From contig NC_083647.1 of the NCBI RefSeq assembly GCF_963576545.1, positions 2,281,007 through 2,345,006 of the forward strand: 64,000 bases of DNA, written 5' to 3'. This document shows, one piece after another, positions 10,612-23,503 of the stretch (position 1 is the stretch's first letter; every line of letters begins with the position of its first letter). The position numbers and the translations under genes were made by a program. The stretch is from Limanda limanda. Taxonomy: Eukaryota; Chordata; Actinopteri; Pleuronectiformes; Pleuronectidae. Below the pieces are notes generated by a model. The model saw only the letters and a list, made by a program, of their open reading frames with translations. It made no database searches and was not told the origin of the DNA.

Positions 10612-10622
10612 TGGGGGGGAGG

Positions 10623-10656
<34 letters not shown>
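10612..10656. repeat. (GA)n microsatellite
   Basis: A G-run followed by GAGAGA repeats with one AAAG interruption. Confidence 0.9.
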
Positions 10657-11906
10657 CCGCATCTAGGACCAAATCATTGAGAAATGTAGAAAGAGAAGAA
10701 AAGGCAGGACAGTAGCCAGCACATACTTTCTTTAAAATCCAGAGCTTTCAGGTCTAGAGGAAGACCTGATGCAGCCTACGGAAAAATTTAACTTTTCTTT
10801 GCTTGCAGGCAATAACACCCAAACATGTCCACAAAGATACACAGAGAATTATTTGCATCTATTTAATATCTACTGTACATTGTTAATCCTCTTGAGGGCC
10901 AACATACAGAGACAAACCATTCAGTCTCCTATCAACCTAATTCCATTCTGCATGCGTTTAGACTGTGGGAGGAAGCCGAATACCCAGTGTAACCTATGTC
11001 AACATGGAGAAATCATGACAGGAATGCCCCTGGCCAAACCATTGGAGCTGGGCACCTCTTTGCTATGAGTGGCAGTGCTGAACCACATCTCAAAGCAGCT
11101 GGGACTTTGTAGCTTGACTTGAAACAGGTTTAAGTGATCTCCATACAAACTGACAGAGCTTGAGCAGTGTCCAGTGAAACTGCCACCTACCAATACCTAC
11201 CAATAGTTAGACATAGAGTGTGAATACTTGCTTTAAATTGAATTGATCCATTTTCACGTTTTATCTGTTTTTTGTATCAGAAAAGCACATTTAATCAACA
11301 ATGATTCAGTATTGCACAAATAAAAACGTCTGTGGGGCAAAGACTTTTTATAGCCACTATATAAAAGAGCTGTTAGATGGACGAAGTCATACTGTATGAA
11401 TTGACATGTATCCAGAGAGTGAGTGGGTTAAATAAAGATTAGACATACAATTAAGATGTTGAAATAGTGCATAAGAACATAGACCACAGCGGAAAAGATA
11501 TTCAAATATTAAAACATCCATCAATTAATTAAAAACCTATTCTTTTGACAAGCATATTTATAAAATATGAACTTTGAGTTCTTCCCTACTTCAGTTATTT
11601 GGTTTTTACTTCCAGTGAAAATCATGTAAAATATGATTAACCAACAAACGCAGGCATAAATACAGATGAAGCATCTTCTCATGAGGCTTCCAATAAACAC
11701 ACTCCCTAGCTCAATGCAAGGTGGCACAAGTTTTTACATGTTCATATCAGATTGAACAAACTGGTATGGGAAAAGTTGGCCTTATTTCAAAAGTTAAAAA
11801 AAGGCAAATTCAAGCCTTTTTGTGCTTGGATAAAACCCGAATGACATCTTATATCCCAACTCAAAAATAGGGAAATATCCTCCTCTGTACTTGTCCTTGG
11901 TTACAC

Positions 11907-14900
11907 CTACCGTTTACCATAGCTCTGTTCCAGCCATTGCCGCACATCCTTCAGATTGTAAAAAAAAGGCCCCTTACCACCCAAGTAGGCAATCTTTCTC
12001 TGTTGCACTATGCACACTCGTTCATTGGACACACCGTAAGCCTCATTAGCATTATTGTCCATGCAGTCTGCCACCAGGTGACACTGTGGTGGCAGTGAGA
12101 AGTGCTCAGTGAGATTGCGCGCTGCTCCAAGTCTCTCCTCCAAGTTCTGGTGCTTCCGTACATTGAAAGAGGAGGAGCCCATAGGAGGGGCCACCCAGCC
12201 ATCAGATGGGTGAGCTTCGTCAATGTACACCAACAGGAAGTCAGCCACATCACTAAAGTCCTCCACCAACTGTCGAAAAGCTGGGAGGTGACTGATGAAG
12301 GGGGGTCAGGTGGCTGAGCCAAAGTTGACCACCAGAGGGCGATCTGATGAGCCAAAATCCAGAAGGCGAAACTCGTCCCCATTTCGCATCCTGGCACCAG
12401 TTGGCACATTGGTCACATTACTAATGCTACACCGAGGGCCATCTGGCACCTTCACCACCTTGGAGTTGGGTGCCTCGCAGCCAAGTTTCACCTGTGGAGA
12501 CATATATTGGAATTAATGTTACCTCACACAATGCACACATCAAGCAGGTCTAAGAATATTGATGGATAAAGTTACTTCAGATTAGGTTGTTTATATGGTC
12601 ATTCCAGAACATGGATACGTGACAGGGAACAAAATTTGTTTTTTCAGCTCTGGTTCATGTCAATCGCAGAAATAAAATCCAAAAAGCAAATTAAAGCACA
12701 ATTAACAAAGTTAATTAATATACAAATGTGTACGTGAGCAGGGTGTAGTGATAGGATTACGACTCCACATATCTGAATGATAAAAAAGGAAGCCAAGTTG
12801 GCTGAAGTTGTGGCAATGCCCTGATACAAAAAAAAAGCAATCATTGCAGCTAAATGTTCAGTGAGATGGAGAAAATCCAGTTTCATAGTATCAAGGGGTT
12901 GTTGGCTATCATCTGACAAAGAATAAGCCTCTGGGGGCAATGGCCAATAATTTGTGGGCTTGTGATGTAGACAGCGGATATCTAGGCCAATACACGCCCT
13001 TTGCCATTCAGTCTGACTAGCAACACAAGACATGAGAATGTAGTTGAAATGGAGAGATATGACACTAGTTAAATGAATCTCCACACAAAGCACAGTCCGT
13101 AATACCTTTTTTGAAGTTGTTTTAGATCCAAGCAAGACTTTGGCTTATCTCTACAAACCGTTATATGGATATAAAACAGATCAAATTAAAAAGACAATGG
13201 AAACAAGGAAAAAAAAAAATCTGCTACTATTTATGTCACTGATAGTGGCTAAGCTGCTGCTTATGGTTGCTACAGTTCCTGTTTGTCTCCAGCAGAGCTG
13301 CTACCACACAGTGATGATGCAGCCACCACACACCTGTAGAGGGACTGAGGAGCCAAGGCCAATGCCCTTTAGTCTCATTTTGAAGTAGATTGTGCCAGTC
13401 TTTTTCAGCCTGCTCAATAATACAGTTTCATCCGCCCCCTCAAAAATCCAATATTAACACAAGGAGATTTAACTCATTAAAAAGGAGCACAGACACAAGG
13501 TTAGCAAATGTCAGAATGCATTTTTGTTTCTGTTCTTCCCAACTGGTGACTGCTTGAATGAGGCTGGACTGACATCGCCAAACTCCATCAGCTTATCAGA
13601 ATCATAAAAGGAGCTCACTTCAACTGAACAGACAGAGGTGATAAGGAAAAGTAAGTTAAGGCATTAAACTAATATAAATTTGCACTTTGAAAGTGTAAAT
13701 TTACTCAGTTATTCAGTTTAAAACATCAAAGTCAATATGTCTGACGAAGAACTTGCGCTTCCTGCCAAAGCAATGCAGATTATTCCTCATTGTGTCAAGT
13801 ATTTCAATGAATAAAGATACCATTGTTTAATTCTAGTTGCCAAGTGCCAAGCCAGATAAGTGAAACTGATGATTTACCAGTAAGACTTTGATTAACTGGA
13901 GCCACACAAGGGCCATATAGGAGAAAAAAATACTGATGAGGAAAGTGGGTGAACGAAAAACTGACATAACGGATCATGCGCATAGATTTGGCAGAACCAA
14001 TGTTAATGTCAATGTGATTTAAAATTGTTCGTAAACCAATATATATTTTCCATTTGATTTCTGCAAAATGCTGGATATCCTAATTAAGAGAGGGGGATAC
14101 TGAACTATGATCTGGCAACCCTTAAAATCAAACTACACCCTACATGGTTGACCAGGTATAGCAGTGGAGGAGCAGGTGATGAATGGAGGTGGAGCTGAAA
14201 TGTTAAATATGTATAGTTCAACAGTTTCTAATGTCTCATCATTAAAAAGATCCTTTCAAGACAATCTTAATACCTCCAAAATCTAAATTTTGGAGGAAGA
14301 GTAACGATGTGTGCTGAGAATACTCGACTACACCTCGGCTAAGAAGATGGTCTAAGTCAAGTTGCACTTACTGTATATGTAGCACTTGCATGTAGCACTT
14401 TGTAGTTTGGCTTTTTTAATTTTTTTGTACAATCATGGTTGAATGCACTTATTGAAAGTCGCTTTGGATAAAAGCGTCAGCGAAATGATATGGAATGTAT
14501 TGTTATTTAATAAAAATACCTCCAAGACATCAGTTCCCTTTTAAAGAGGGAATGAGGTGAAAGTAAGATCTGTGGTTAGCTGGTGATCTATCATCCATCC
14601 AAACAGGGATTTTCTTTCAAATATAGTACAGCAAATTAACAATCAGCAATTGTGAGTCGTTGAATGTCAGCAGCTAGAACAACTCAGAGACACAGTGAAG
14701 TCACAGAGAGAAGGACGGGAGAGCTGTGATGTCAGAGAGACACAGACGGATGAATAATGATGTCCCAGTCAACTTCCTGAGGTCAGACTCTTTACGTGTG
14801 TGTGAGCTCAAATGTGCACAGGGGGGGGGACAATTCAAATAATATTATTTTGGAAATCTGGCACAATATATCTGAAGAAGATCAAACTAACCATGACTGC

Positions 14901-15302
14901 TTCTCTTGAGAGAATGTATGCGCAGAAACAAATCAAACCTGGAGTTCTCAAAACAACTAGAATCAAGGCTTTCCCGAAGACGTGGTCCTAAAGGTCGTAA
15001 GGTCATACCAACGGGAGCTCAGACGGGAGGTTATATAGAGTCACAGTGAGCAGCATTAACAACAGACACATGCTCACCTGCTTGTATGCGTCCAGGAGGA
15101 AACTGTTCCAGATGGAGCGGAGTCCCGCGGAGGTCAGCATGCGGCGCCACTCTCCGGAGCCGCCGGACCTGGAGCTGCTGAGCAGCGCCACGACGCGCTT
15201 CACCAGCACCACGGAGTCGTACAGGACGAGGAAGAGACAGTTCGAAAAGAAACCAGGTAGTATCTGCAGAGTCACGAGAAGATCCTCACTCGCCATTCCC
15301 AT
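11907..15302 (-). CDS. dio2: iodothyronine deiodinase type 2 (selenoprotein), two exons
   Basis: The enzyme removes the outer-ring iodine of T4 to give active T3 and is anchored in the ER membrane. Exon 1 (15302-15078, 75 codons) begins MGMASEDLLVTLQILP, has a membrane anchor at about residues 8-34 and ends DAYKQ before GTGAGC. Exon 2 (12491-11907) starts VKLGCEAPNSK after TCCACAG. It contains the active site SAT-U-PPF, with TGA at 12308-12306 (about residue 137). It continues with VYIDEAHPSDGW and IAYLGGKGPFFYNLKDVRQW and ends SYGKR before TAG at 11909-11907. The product is 269 residues; human DIO2 is 273. Both junctions are phase 0 and the intron is 2586 bp. The SAT-U-PPF core and KLG..APNS junction identify type 2 rather than type 1 or 3. 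Confidence 0.97.
12306..12308 (-). other. dio2: UGA selenocysteine codon of dio2
   Basis: The codon interrupts the frame exactly between FGSAT and PPF, where all deiodinases carry catalytic selenocysteine. The frame is conserved on both sides for the rest of the gene, so this is recoding and not a nonsense mutation. Confidence 0.95.
12492..15077 (-). other. dio2 intron 1
   Basis: Bounded by GTGAGC at 15077-15072 and TCCACAG next to 12491. It contains a LINE/SINE tail (14290-14515) and an A-rich stretch. A 163-codon minus frame (12644-13135) and an 82-codon plus frame (13140-13388) match no family I know and look like chance frames. Confidence 0.85.
14290..14515 (+). mobile_element. L2-type SINE/LINE 3' tail
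   Basis: Contains TTGTAGTTTGGCTTTTTT, GGTTGAATGCACTTATT and GTCGCTTTGGATAAAAGCGT with a trailing AAATGATATGGAATGTA. This is the classic fish tail shared by L2 LINEs and their SINEs. A diverged copy in the opposite orientation is at 54165-54340. Confidence 0.7.
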
Positions 15303-15600
15303 TTTCCCCTCTATCTCTCCGAGAGAAACTCCGTGTTCAGAGGCACGCTGCGCTCATGGTTCCCTCTGCGCTCCGCCGGCTGCTCCAGATTGGGGGCGGG
15401 AGACGGAGGAGGATCAGGTGCGTCCTCAGGTGCTCAGCGCCGCCGGGCCGCTCCAGGTCCGCCGCTCGTCTCGATCGAACATTGTACTTCATATGAAGCT
15501 TTATCTTTGGAGCAAGACCCTGACGTCAGATGTGGAGCAGCGCCTGTGTCCCCTCCTTCCTCCACCCTCTCCTCCCCCAGCCCGGTGCTCAGTGACTCCC
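15303..15600 (-). promoter_or_regulatory. dio2: dio2 promoter / 5' UTR, CpG-rich, with a consensus CRE
   Basis: The 300 bp upstream of the dio2 ATG are GC- and CpG-rich compared with the flanks. A perfect cAMP-response element TGACGTCA is at 15521-15528. On the minus strand a TATA-like GATAAAG (15499-15505) lies about 15 bp further downstream, which would place initiation near 15470. A proximal CRE is an established feature of mammalian DIO2 promoters and mediates cAMP induction. The transcription start is inferred. Open frames here (15046-15695, +) are antisense shadows of exon 1 and GC-rich sequence. Confidence 0.65.
15521..15528. promoter_or_regulatory. cAMP-response element (CRE)
   Basis: Palindromic TGACGTCA, 219 bp upstream of the dio2 start codon. 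Confidence 0.75.
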
Positions 15601-15704
15601 CCACCACCCTCTTCTTTTCCCTCCTTCTTTTTCAGTTCTATCACGTATTTTTCATGCATTATTCTGAGGTAAAATTGACGGAGAAACAGTATTAAGCCTG
15701 GTCC

Positions 15705-18700
15705 TACAGATTCATGTGCTTTATGATCTGCAGATAATAGCTGACACTATTAAAAATAAACGTTTGAGAAATGGTTCCAAAAGGTTATTCAAGGTTCTGT
15801 GTCTTGAAGAACTATATTTTTTTATTTAGTTCCCCAACCATAAAATGCAGGGTTCTTCAGGGGAAAACTGAAGGGTTCTAGAGCAGCAAAGGGTTCCAGA
15901 GCACTTGGAAAGAACGATTTTTTTCCTGTTCATGTTTTACAGGTGTCAGTCCCATGTTTTACTGACTGTATACTGTATTTGAGACATGGCCAAAGTAAAA
16001 ATACAAATACAATTAAATCAACAACCCAATTACACTTGCCAAATGTCTGATTCACTTGATTTAAAAAAAAATAATAAATACATAAATATATCTAAATATA
16101 TTTTTTACATCTAAATATGGAAATGTTCAATGAATGAAGAGAGGCACAATGTTGCTCATACCACTGTTGCAATATTATCTAAAAACACAATTTATTGAAC
16201 ACAGAAAAGGTTTTATTTAAGACCAACCTGTGTCTGCTCATAAGATACTATGAGTCTGCTCCACCCCTGAAACCATTTGATTTCACAGCTCATGTTAAAA
16301 TAAGACAAACCAGATCATCAAGGGGAGAGTATTGTACAAAACATGGCAGGGCAAGAACATTGTGGATTGATATTTTTACAAATATTAGAGAGTGGTGTAG
16401 TTTTGGCAAGAACTGGGCGAGAAGGGAAAAAAGGCATATGACAGCCTGCTTGGAATTTGTCAGATGACATTAATACAACAGAGAGCACGAGGAAAAACTT
16501 TATTTGATTTGATCAGACAAAAATTTTAACTCCACAAAACAACAGGCCAATCATCTGACTGATTGTAAAGCTGCGTTTGGGACATTCCCTCAACCCTCCT
16601 CTCTCTCCCTCTCTCTCTCTTAGAGATGATGTTTATACTAGTTCTGAACAGAGCCAAATACTCAGGGGCTAAGTTTTTCAGCATAACAATGATCTGAAGC
16701 AGACAGTCAAGAAAACACTGGTGTCCTTGAGCAAATCAGCCGAAGCCCAGGATTAAACCTGATATAACATCTGCAGGGAGACCTGGCAGACTTCCCATCC
16801 AGTCTGACAGCGCCTGAAATGGATCCGCCAGGAATAATGTGATAAACCGCCAAATTCCAGGTATGCAGAGCCTGTATAGGCCTGCCCAAAAACACTGGAG
16901 GTGTAATTGCTGCCAAAGGAGCTTCTACCAAGCACAAAGTGTGCAGAAGTCAAGTGGTCTGAAGACACTGGTATAAACTGCTGCTGGATATGACTCATGT
17001 TAATTAACTTAAACAAAAAAACTCTGTAAGAGGACAGGGCTGAAGACATTCTAGGCGAGACATTGGAATAAGCATCCCTGCTCATTTCCCCAGAATAATT
17101 TATCTGCTTTTGTTCTAAATGTTGCATTCGGATCTACCAGAAGCATCTTATCAACATGTGTTCTGCTTGTTTGATAATTAGAAGTATTTGGGTGCTTCCC
17201 AGCAGACCCCTCATTTACATACAGTGCATATACAGCATGTTGAGACTAAGTCGGAAATCACTCCCTGATTCCCTCCTACTACCTGTAACAGAAGTATGTT
17301 GAAGAGTAAATTGATATCAAAACAGCGTCAATGATTTGTGACAAGATATTGGAAACTTACCTCTGGGACTCTGCTCCATGTTGACATGATTCATCAGGCT
17401 GCCATCTCTTATTCCATCTCATCCCACAGGTGATCCTCTGCTTTCACACCTGGGACTGGAGACGAGGGTTGAGTATAATTTGGGGTTTTTCCAATACCAG
17501 TGACATAACAATATTTTTTTTAAAGGTTCTAGTACCTAAACTTTCGCAGAACTTTTTTCTTTTAAAAAGGAAAAAATGACAGAGAACTTGCAAATTGGAA
17601 GTAGAAATTTAACCCCTTAACATTTTAACAGATTCAGGAATACTTCATTTAAATATACAATGCCAAAACTCAAATTTACCTAAAAAGAACACGTAAAAAA
17701 TAAAACCTAAACCAACTACAATACGTTAATATTAAATAGGAGTTGCCATGCTTAATACCACATGCAGCTTCTAACTCATCATTAATTGTCTCCTCACAGC
17801 TGGCTTCAGGGACCCCCACACTGCCGACTGATGTGCTTGTCATGGAGTCACGTTAACAGTCAAACACAGAGCACCCCTGTGCTTCATTAAATGTGTCATG
17901 TTCCTACCTTATTTCTTCTTGTGGTTTATTGGAGGATCACTAACAACAAGTTGAATATCGCCATGAACGCTACGAGCTGTTGCTCCTGGGTCTCGGCAGC
18001 AGCAGCAGCTGGTCCCAGCTCTTGGCTCCCTGCTCTCAGCTATTGCACGGACATTTGCTGCATGTCCTGGTGTTGAAACACTTCTGCGTACTTTTGACCA
18101 TTTTGTTGTTTTTACAACTTTGGTTTGAGGTAGCTGCTTGCAAACGGTAGGCTTACGTATTGTGCTGCCAAAGACATGTAAAGAGTGCTTTACATTAAGT
18201 GTAATGTTAATTAGACACATGCAGTTATGTCTATGCTGTATGTATCACAGCAACTATTTCAGTATATAGCTCCGGCATCGAAGTTTGTGTTGTGATTCTC
18301 TCCCGTAGGCATCGGCCGCCAATCTGAGATCCATCAGTTTTTTCAGTTTTCATCGGTTTACTGTCGATGAGTTTGTGTCACTGCACAATTAAATTTCTGT
18401 TCTTGCCTGACAGGAGTTGACTAACATAGTCTCTGCTGTTGTAACACAATCCACCACAAGTTGTCCATTCTCAGATGCTGCTCAACACATTGTAAAGAGT
18501 GGTTATCTGAGTTACTGTAGTCTTCCTCTCAATTCTGACAGCTGAGGCCATTCTCCGCTGACCTCTCTGATCAAGAACTCATCAGATGTTTTTGTAAAAT
18601 CACAGGAGATTGTTAGTTTCCGACATACTCAAACCACTAGTCATGCTACAAAGTCCCTTAGATAACATTCTGATGTTTGCCAGAGGAAAACACTCAATAA

Positions 18701-21180
18701 ACCACTCACGTGTGATACCCACTCGATTGTATGACAGCCATTCATTCAGAATTGTGCTGAATGATGTCAAACTATTATAAAAAACTCAATAAAACAGGAT
18801 TACACAGAAAAAACTGAAAAGATTAACAAGTGATTCTTATAGCAACTACTGCACTTGCATTCAATGTTTCACCTACAGTTTATTCAAATGATTATTCTCA
18901 AAAGACAGAAGGAAAGACTTGGGTTCCATCTGCCACTCATTATTTGAAAATGGCACTATGCGTGCATGGTGATCCTCTATGATGCACAATAATCAAATGT
19001 AAAATAACTATACAGTTGTCTGTACCACTGCACATATAAACTTATTCCAATACAATTTAGCAGCAATCTTTAAAACAGCATTTCTCTCTCTTAATATTAT
19101 CAGTCTGTCTGTGTGTCTTACTCTCTTCTGTCCTTCTCCATAAAAACACCAGACTAAAGTGGAAAACAGCAGGGGGCTTTCTGTCTCTTTCTGTCTCTCC
19201 ATCTTTTTTTCGGCAAAATCCATTACCATTATTAATATTTTATTCAAATTTAAAAATTTAATTCACAATGATGTACAGCAGAATTCTGGCTTAATTTTTT
19301 TTTTTAGCGCTGAAATAATTCATGTGAGCGTAATAAGTTTTTGAAAGGCAAAAAAGGTGGAAGCACAGATGTTTGAAGTCAGATATTCTACAAGGTTTAC
19401 TCAATAATAGATTTGTCGTGCAACGCATGATAAATCTTGAATGATGTTATTTTTACCGCACAATGAACTGAAGTTAGAAACCATCTCAAAAGAGAATGGA
19501 ATATTGTCATGAAAGCTTTTCAGTTTTACTTTATTTCCAAAATTGAGTTTGTGCCAGTGCCTTTTTCTGCCTCCAGGCAACACCACTAAAAGGGTTAGGG
19601 TTAAAGCAGTTGCCCTTTCTGCCCCTTTCTTTTCCCTTCCTGCCCCTTCCTGTTGGCCATGACAGGAAGGGGCAGAGTCAGACAGTGACTCCCTACCGGG
19701 CAAATTCAAACATTATAATCTGCTAAAGTTCAACTTTACCTGACTGTAAAACAGGAATGGGAGCTGGCACTCTGGTTTATTGCATGGTACTCCCAAAACA
19801 CACCCTTGAGTATAAATCTTTTGAACTAAGCGTCTGGCACAGCAACAATTTCTTTCCTTTCAAAGTAGCAATAGTTGATTGGACCAACCCCTAAATGCTT
19901 TTGCAGTTTCATCAGTGTTATTCTTTGCCTTTTTTACAGCAAAAAACAGTCATGTTTAGACCTCTCGTTCATGTAAGGTGTTTGCTAGTTGCAAACTCTC
20001 AATCGCTCATTATTTCCTCCCACAGATATCCCTAAAAACAACCATATTGGTGCCACTAATTATAGGAAAGCAAGTCTGAAATTTGGCAGCTTTGTCGATG
20101 CACCAATCCTGAGAGAGCAACTGAGGTCAAATCCTGATTTTCAAACTAAGAGTATTACATCCATATTTAAGTCTATAATCACTGAGCACTTGGCTTCCTC
20201 TTTTTCAGTTAAAAATTTGAGAGGTTGAATATTTCGTTTTCTGGTCTCTCAAAGCCGTATCAAAATTTGTCAACCTGACTCAAACTGTACCAGAATTACT
20301 TGTTACTTCCCAGGCATTGTTACAAGACATCACAGTAGTGTATGCTGCTATCTCTTGGGCCAACTCACACACTTCAGTGAGTCTTCAGTTGGGTATTTAG
20401 TTATGACTGTTGCTGAATGTTACACAATATGACTCCATATTTCAAATCTAAAGATATTTGAACTTGTTACAAATGTCCATGATTTAAAGGAGACATACTA
20501 TGCTTTTCAATGTTTTCTTTTGACTAATGTACTACGTAGGTTTTATGTGTAAGTAAAAGGTCTTCATATTTAAAGCCCAAAGAACACAGTTAAAGGAACT
20601 CCGACCCCCACAGAAAGCACTGCTCCTGAAGGTCCTGAAACACCTTGTTGGTCATCCGGCAATAATTGATGTTCTTTGACATCATATATGCATTTCCGAC
20701 AGAGGTTTAAAGATGAGCTGCAGCAATGGACAGTATGTGGAACGTGATGTGTTATCTGTAAGAATTTTTAAGTAACAACCCAAAGTAAAAATATAAGCCT
20801 TCTAAAGTCTTGCCATGTTTTGTTATTCAAGTCATTGATGGGTGTTCATAAGACGCACTTGCCCTCTGGTCTGCAGGAAAATCCATCAGTCCTTAATGAT
20901 AGCAAGGCTTCAGAGAATACATAAAGCAAATAGTCCAAACTCATGTTAAAATTTAGTGCCATGTAAATGTTAAATGAAACCAATGAGAATACCTTTGCAC
21001 ATTAACTTTACATCCATCTGGGCATCTTTTTTGTCGATCCAAAACCTCTGGGGCAATATTCTGTCTTTCCATCATTTAAGCATTCAGACGTATTACATTG
21101 TTCTCCTTTCATTCCTCTTCCCTCCAGTGTGTATCTCCAACTGTTCACTCTCTTAAACCTGCTCCTCACTCTTTCCACAG
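15705..21180. other. non-coding AT-rich region
   Basis: No supported gene. It holds a fish repeat-like AAAGGTT/GGGTTCTTCAG/AAGGGTTCC cluster (15770-15930), a CT-rich run (16600-16621) and a stretch beginning TTTAAAGGAGACATACTATG (20485 onward) that resembles a common fish MITE. Short open frames (for example 16753-17127 -, 17909-18220 -, 19401-19709 -, 19989-20228 +) show no domains. Confidence 0.5.
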
Positions 21181-21184
21181 ATCA

Positions 21185-23470
21185 CTATGTGTTGTGCAAT
21201 AGGAGTAGACTTGACGTTGGCTAATTATTAATAATCATGAAATATGATTATTAAAATAATAAAAGATTATTTATTAAAAATAATTAAAAATGATAAGGCC
21301 ATAACTTATCGTAGAGGGGCACCACCCTGGTTACAGGGACCAACTATGTCAAGCTATAAATATCAGTCTCATAATGATAAATGTCAAATTAATAATGTCA
21401 ATATTTTAATATTAACGATTACTTAATAAACAGTGAAGGCTTCTAAGTTCGAGCACAGGCAATCATAATCCAGCTGTATTCACACACTTATGCACAAATA
21501 ATCACAGACTACAGATACTTTAATTACAAAATAATTTATTAAAAAGGGGAAATAAAGTTATAATGTTATTCAATGATTTATCATTTTAACAAGCTCCGAT
21601 ATTTCAAAGATAAACACAGCAGCAGCACTTATCACAATTCAGAAAATACATGTAAAACCTGCGGTCTACCTATGCATGTCTGTCTCTGTGTGTGTGTGTC
21701 TGTGTCAAAGTGTCTCTCTGTGTGTGTGTATCTGTCTGTGTCTATCAATGTGTGTGTGTGTGTGTGTGCGAGAGAGAGAGAAAAAGAAGGGGCGTGGCGA
21801 TGACGCAGTCACGTAGTGACATCACATCTAAGATGGAGGCCGATCATGATTCGTGGAATCAAGGCCTAAAAAAACTCTCAAAATGGCGGATTGACTACAA
21901 AACAAGATGGCGGAGCCGTTATGAATTTAGAGCCAGAATAGGAGGAGAGAGGGAGAGAAGGCGTGGCAATAATAGACTCAAGATGGTGGTTTAACTTAAC
22001 GTTATCCAAAATGGAGAATATGTTAATGACCATGTGGTCGGAACTCACAATGGTGGTCGCCAGATGAATTACACAAAGGAAATTTCAGACAAAGAGAATT
22101 CTTATCTCTGCTTGGCTTTGGGGGCCGAATGGTTTCCAGATGTGTTCAGCCTCTCTGAATATAGATTTAACTATGTGACATGAACTGTATTCTAAATACA
22201 GATCGGAACGGGTGTATAGGTCGGTTTAGAAGGCGAGAGAGAGAGAGAGAGAAGGCATGCAAGGAGAGAAAGAGAACGAAGCGCTTAAAACACGCCAGAG
22301 ATAGATTAACAGTGATTTAACCACTCAGCCCCAAGCGGACGTTGTGGGCTGAGTTTCTGATCGGTAAACTCACTGCAGACTAACACAGACGTTAACAGCG
22401 TGGCTGGAGGCTTTCCTCGCGGCGCTCACACACTAACACAAAACCCGGAAATGAACCGGAAGTAGCGGCTCGTAGTAGCCGGTTAAACAATGAGACTCAG
22501 CGGTCTCGCAACAAATACAATCAAATATTAAACAATATGCTACGTATCTGCCCAGATAATCAAGTCTCTTACTGTACAACCCTCGCGATTTGCCTGCGCG
22601 AATGTGCGAATGTGTCGGGGGCCAGTGAATCACGTGGTCTCTCTCACGAGCGGAGCTCCGGGCTCGGCCGCTGGACTGGAAAGGGAAGCGAATTATTCCT
22701 GCTGCCTTGACGGAATGAAACTTCGTCTTCTTCTGTAACAGCGGAGAACGTGCTGTTTTACAGGAACGGAGTGGATTGCCTCTTACTCCTCAGCGGGATG
22801 AACGTCGCGCTTCTGCAGGGAACGGCTTTGTGGAAGCCGTTTGTGGATCGTGAAAAAAAAGAAAAAGTCTATCGAAGTGTCGGAGTCCGTCCAGCGGGGC
22901 ACTTCCTGTTTCGGTCTTCAAGTTAAAACAGCAAAAAGTCCTATCAAGATAAAACTTCGACTAAAATAAAAGAAGAAAATGAAACGACTTCAAATAAAAT
23001 GATATTAAACAAACGTCTAATCGCCTCCTTAGTTACTGAGTCGTGTAGTTAGGCCCCTGGAGGGTCTGGAGACGACTTGAGCAGGGTGAAAAAGAGAACA
23101 AAGAGACTTAGTTATTGCCTCCTTAAGTTACTGAGTTAACTAGGAAGACCCCTGGGGGTCTAGTGCAACTTCAGCATCTAAGTAGAAAGAGAGAGATTTC
23201 TGGGACCTCAGCACTCTTATACCACCTGAGGACTTCCTGCTTCCTCAGGAAGTGGTCATAGGGTTCAGTTGGCTCTCATCCAATGAGAATGTCAGGGTCC
23301 CGACCTTAGTGGGCGGGGATTCGACCTCAGTGGGCGTTTCAGAGTCTCTTTTAGGTTTTTGCAGAGCGGCCTGCAACATCTCCCCACCAGGGCCTGCTGG
23401 AGGGGGGCACAGTGGGGGTTCAGGACATGCTTCCCCCACCCAGGCGAGGCTCCAGGCTGTCTAGAGAAGG
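21185..23470. repeat. repeat-like non-coding block, AT-rich then GC/CpG-rich, possible LTR-type sequence
   Basis: A single composite block. It starts with an AATTATTAATAATCATG-type AT-rich part containing GAGGGGCACCACCCTGGTTACAGGGACC. A TG/GA microsatellite follows (21686-21784), then CpG-rich sequence rich in AAGATGGCGG-type words, then two related short segments (GCCTCCTTA(A)GTTACTGAGT at about 23021 and 23130). I recall very similar text as a high-copy fish repeat with LTR-like character. I see no gag/pol frame and cannot fix its ends, so the class is tentative. Confidence 0.35.
21686..21784. repeat. (TG)n-(GA)n compound microsatellite
   Basis: Alternating TGTG/TCTG runs followed by GAGAGAGAG. 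Confidence 0.85.
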
Positions 23471-23503
23471 TGTGAATTAAGACTGAAACTGGTTGAACTG
23501 GTT

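Larger units (their letters stand above)
8076..11906 (-). other. 3' flank / probable 3' UTR region of dio2
   Basis: There is no second gene here that I can support. dio2 mRNAs have long 3' UTRs with a SECIS element needed to read UGA as selenocysteine. I scanned the minus strand for the ATGA..AA..TGA core and found no candidate whose stem pairs well, so I do not place it. Open frames at 8288-8596, 8662-8886, 10769-11068 and 11521-11727 show no family features. Confidence 0.5.

Noticed and set aside
12644..13135. 163-codon minus-strand frame inside the dio2 intron
   Set aside because: No domain, no match to any family I know and no splice signals; the GC-poor intron can yield such a frame by chance.
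15046..15695. 208- and 120-codon plus-strand frames over the dio2 promoter and exon 1
   Set aside because: They are antisense to exon 1 and a CpG-rich 5' region, with composition typical of shadow frames.
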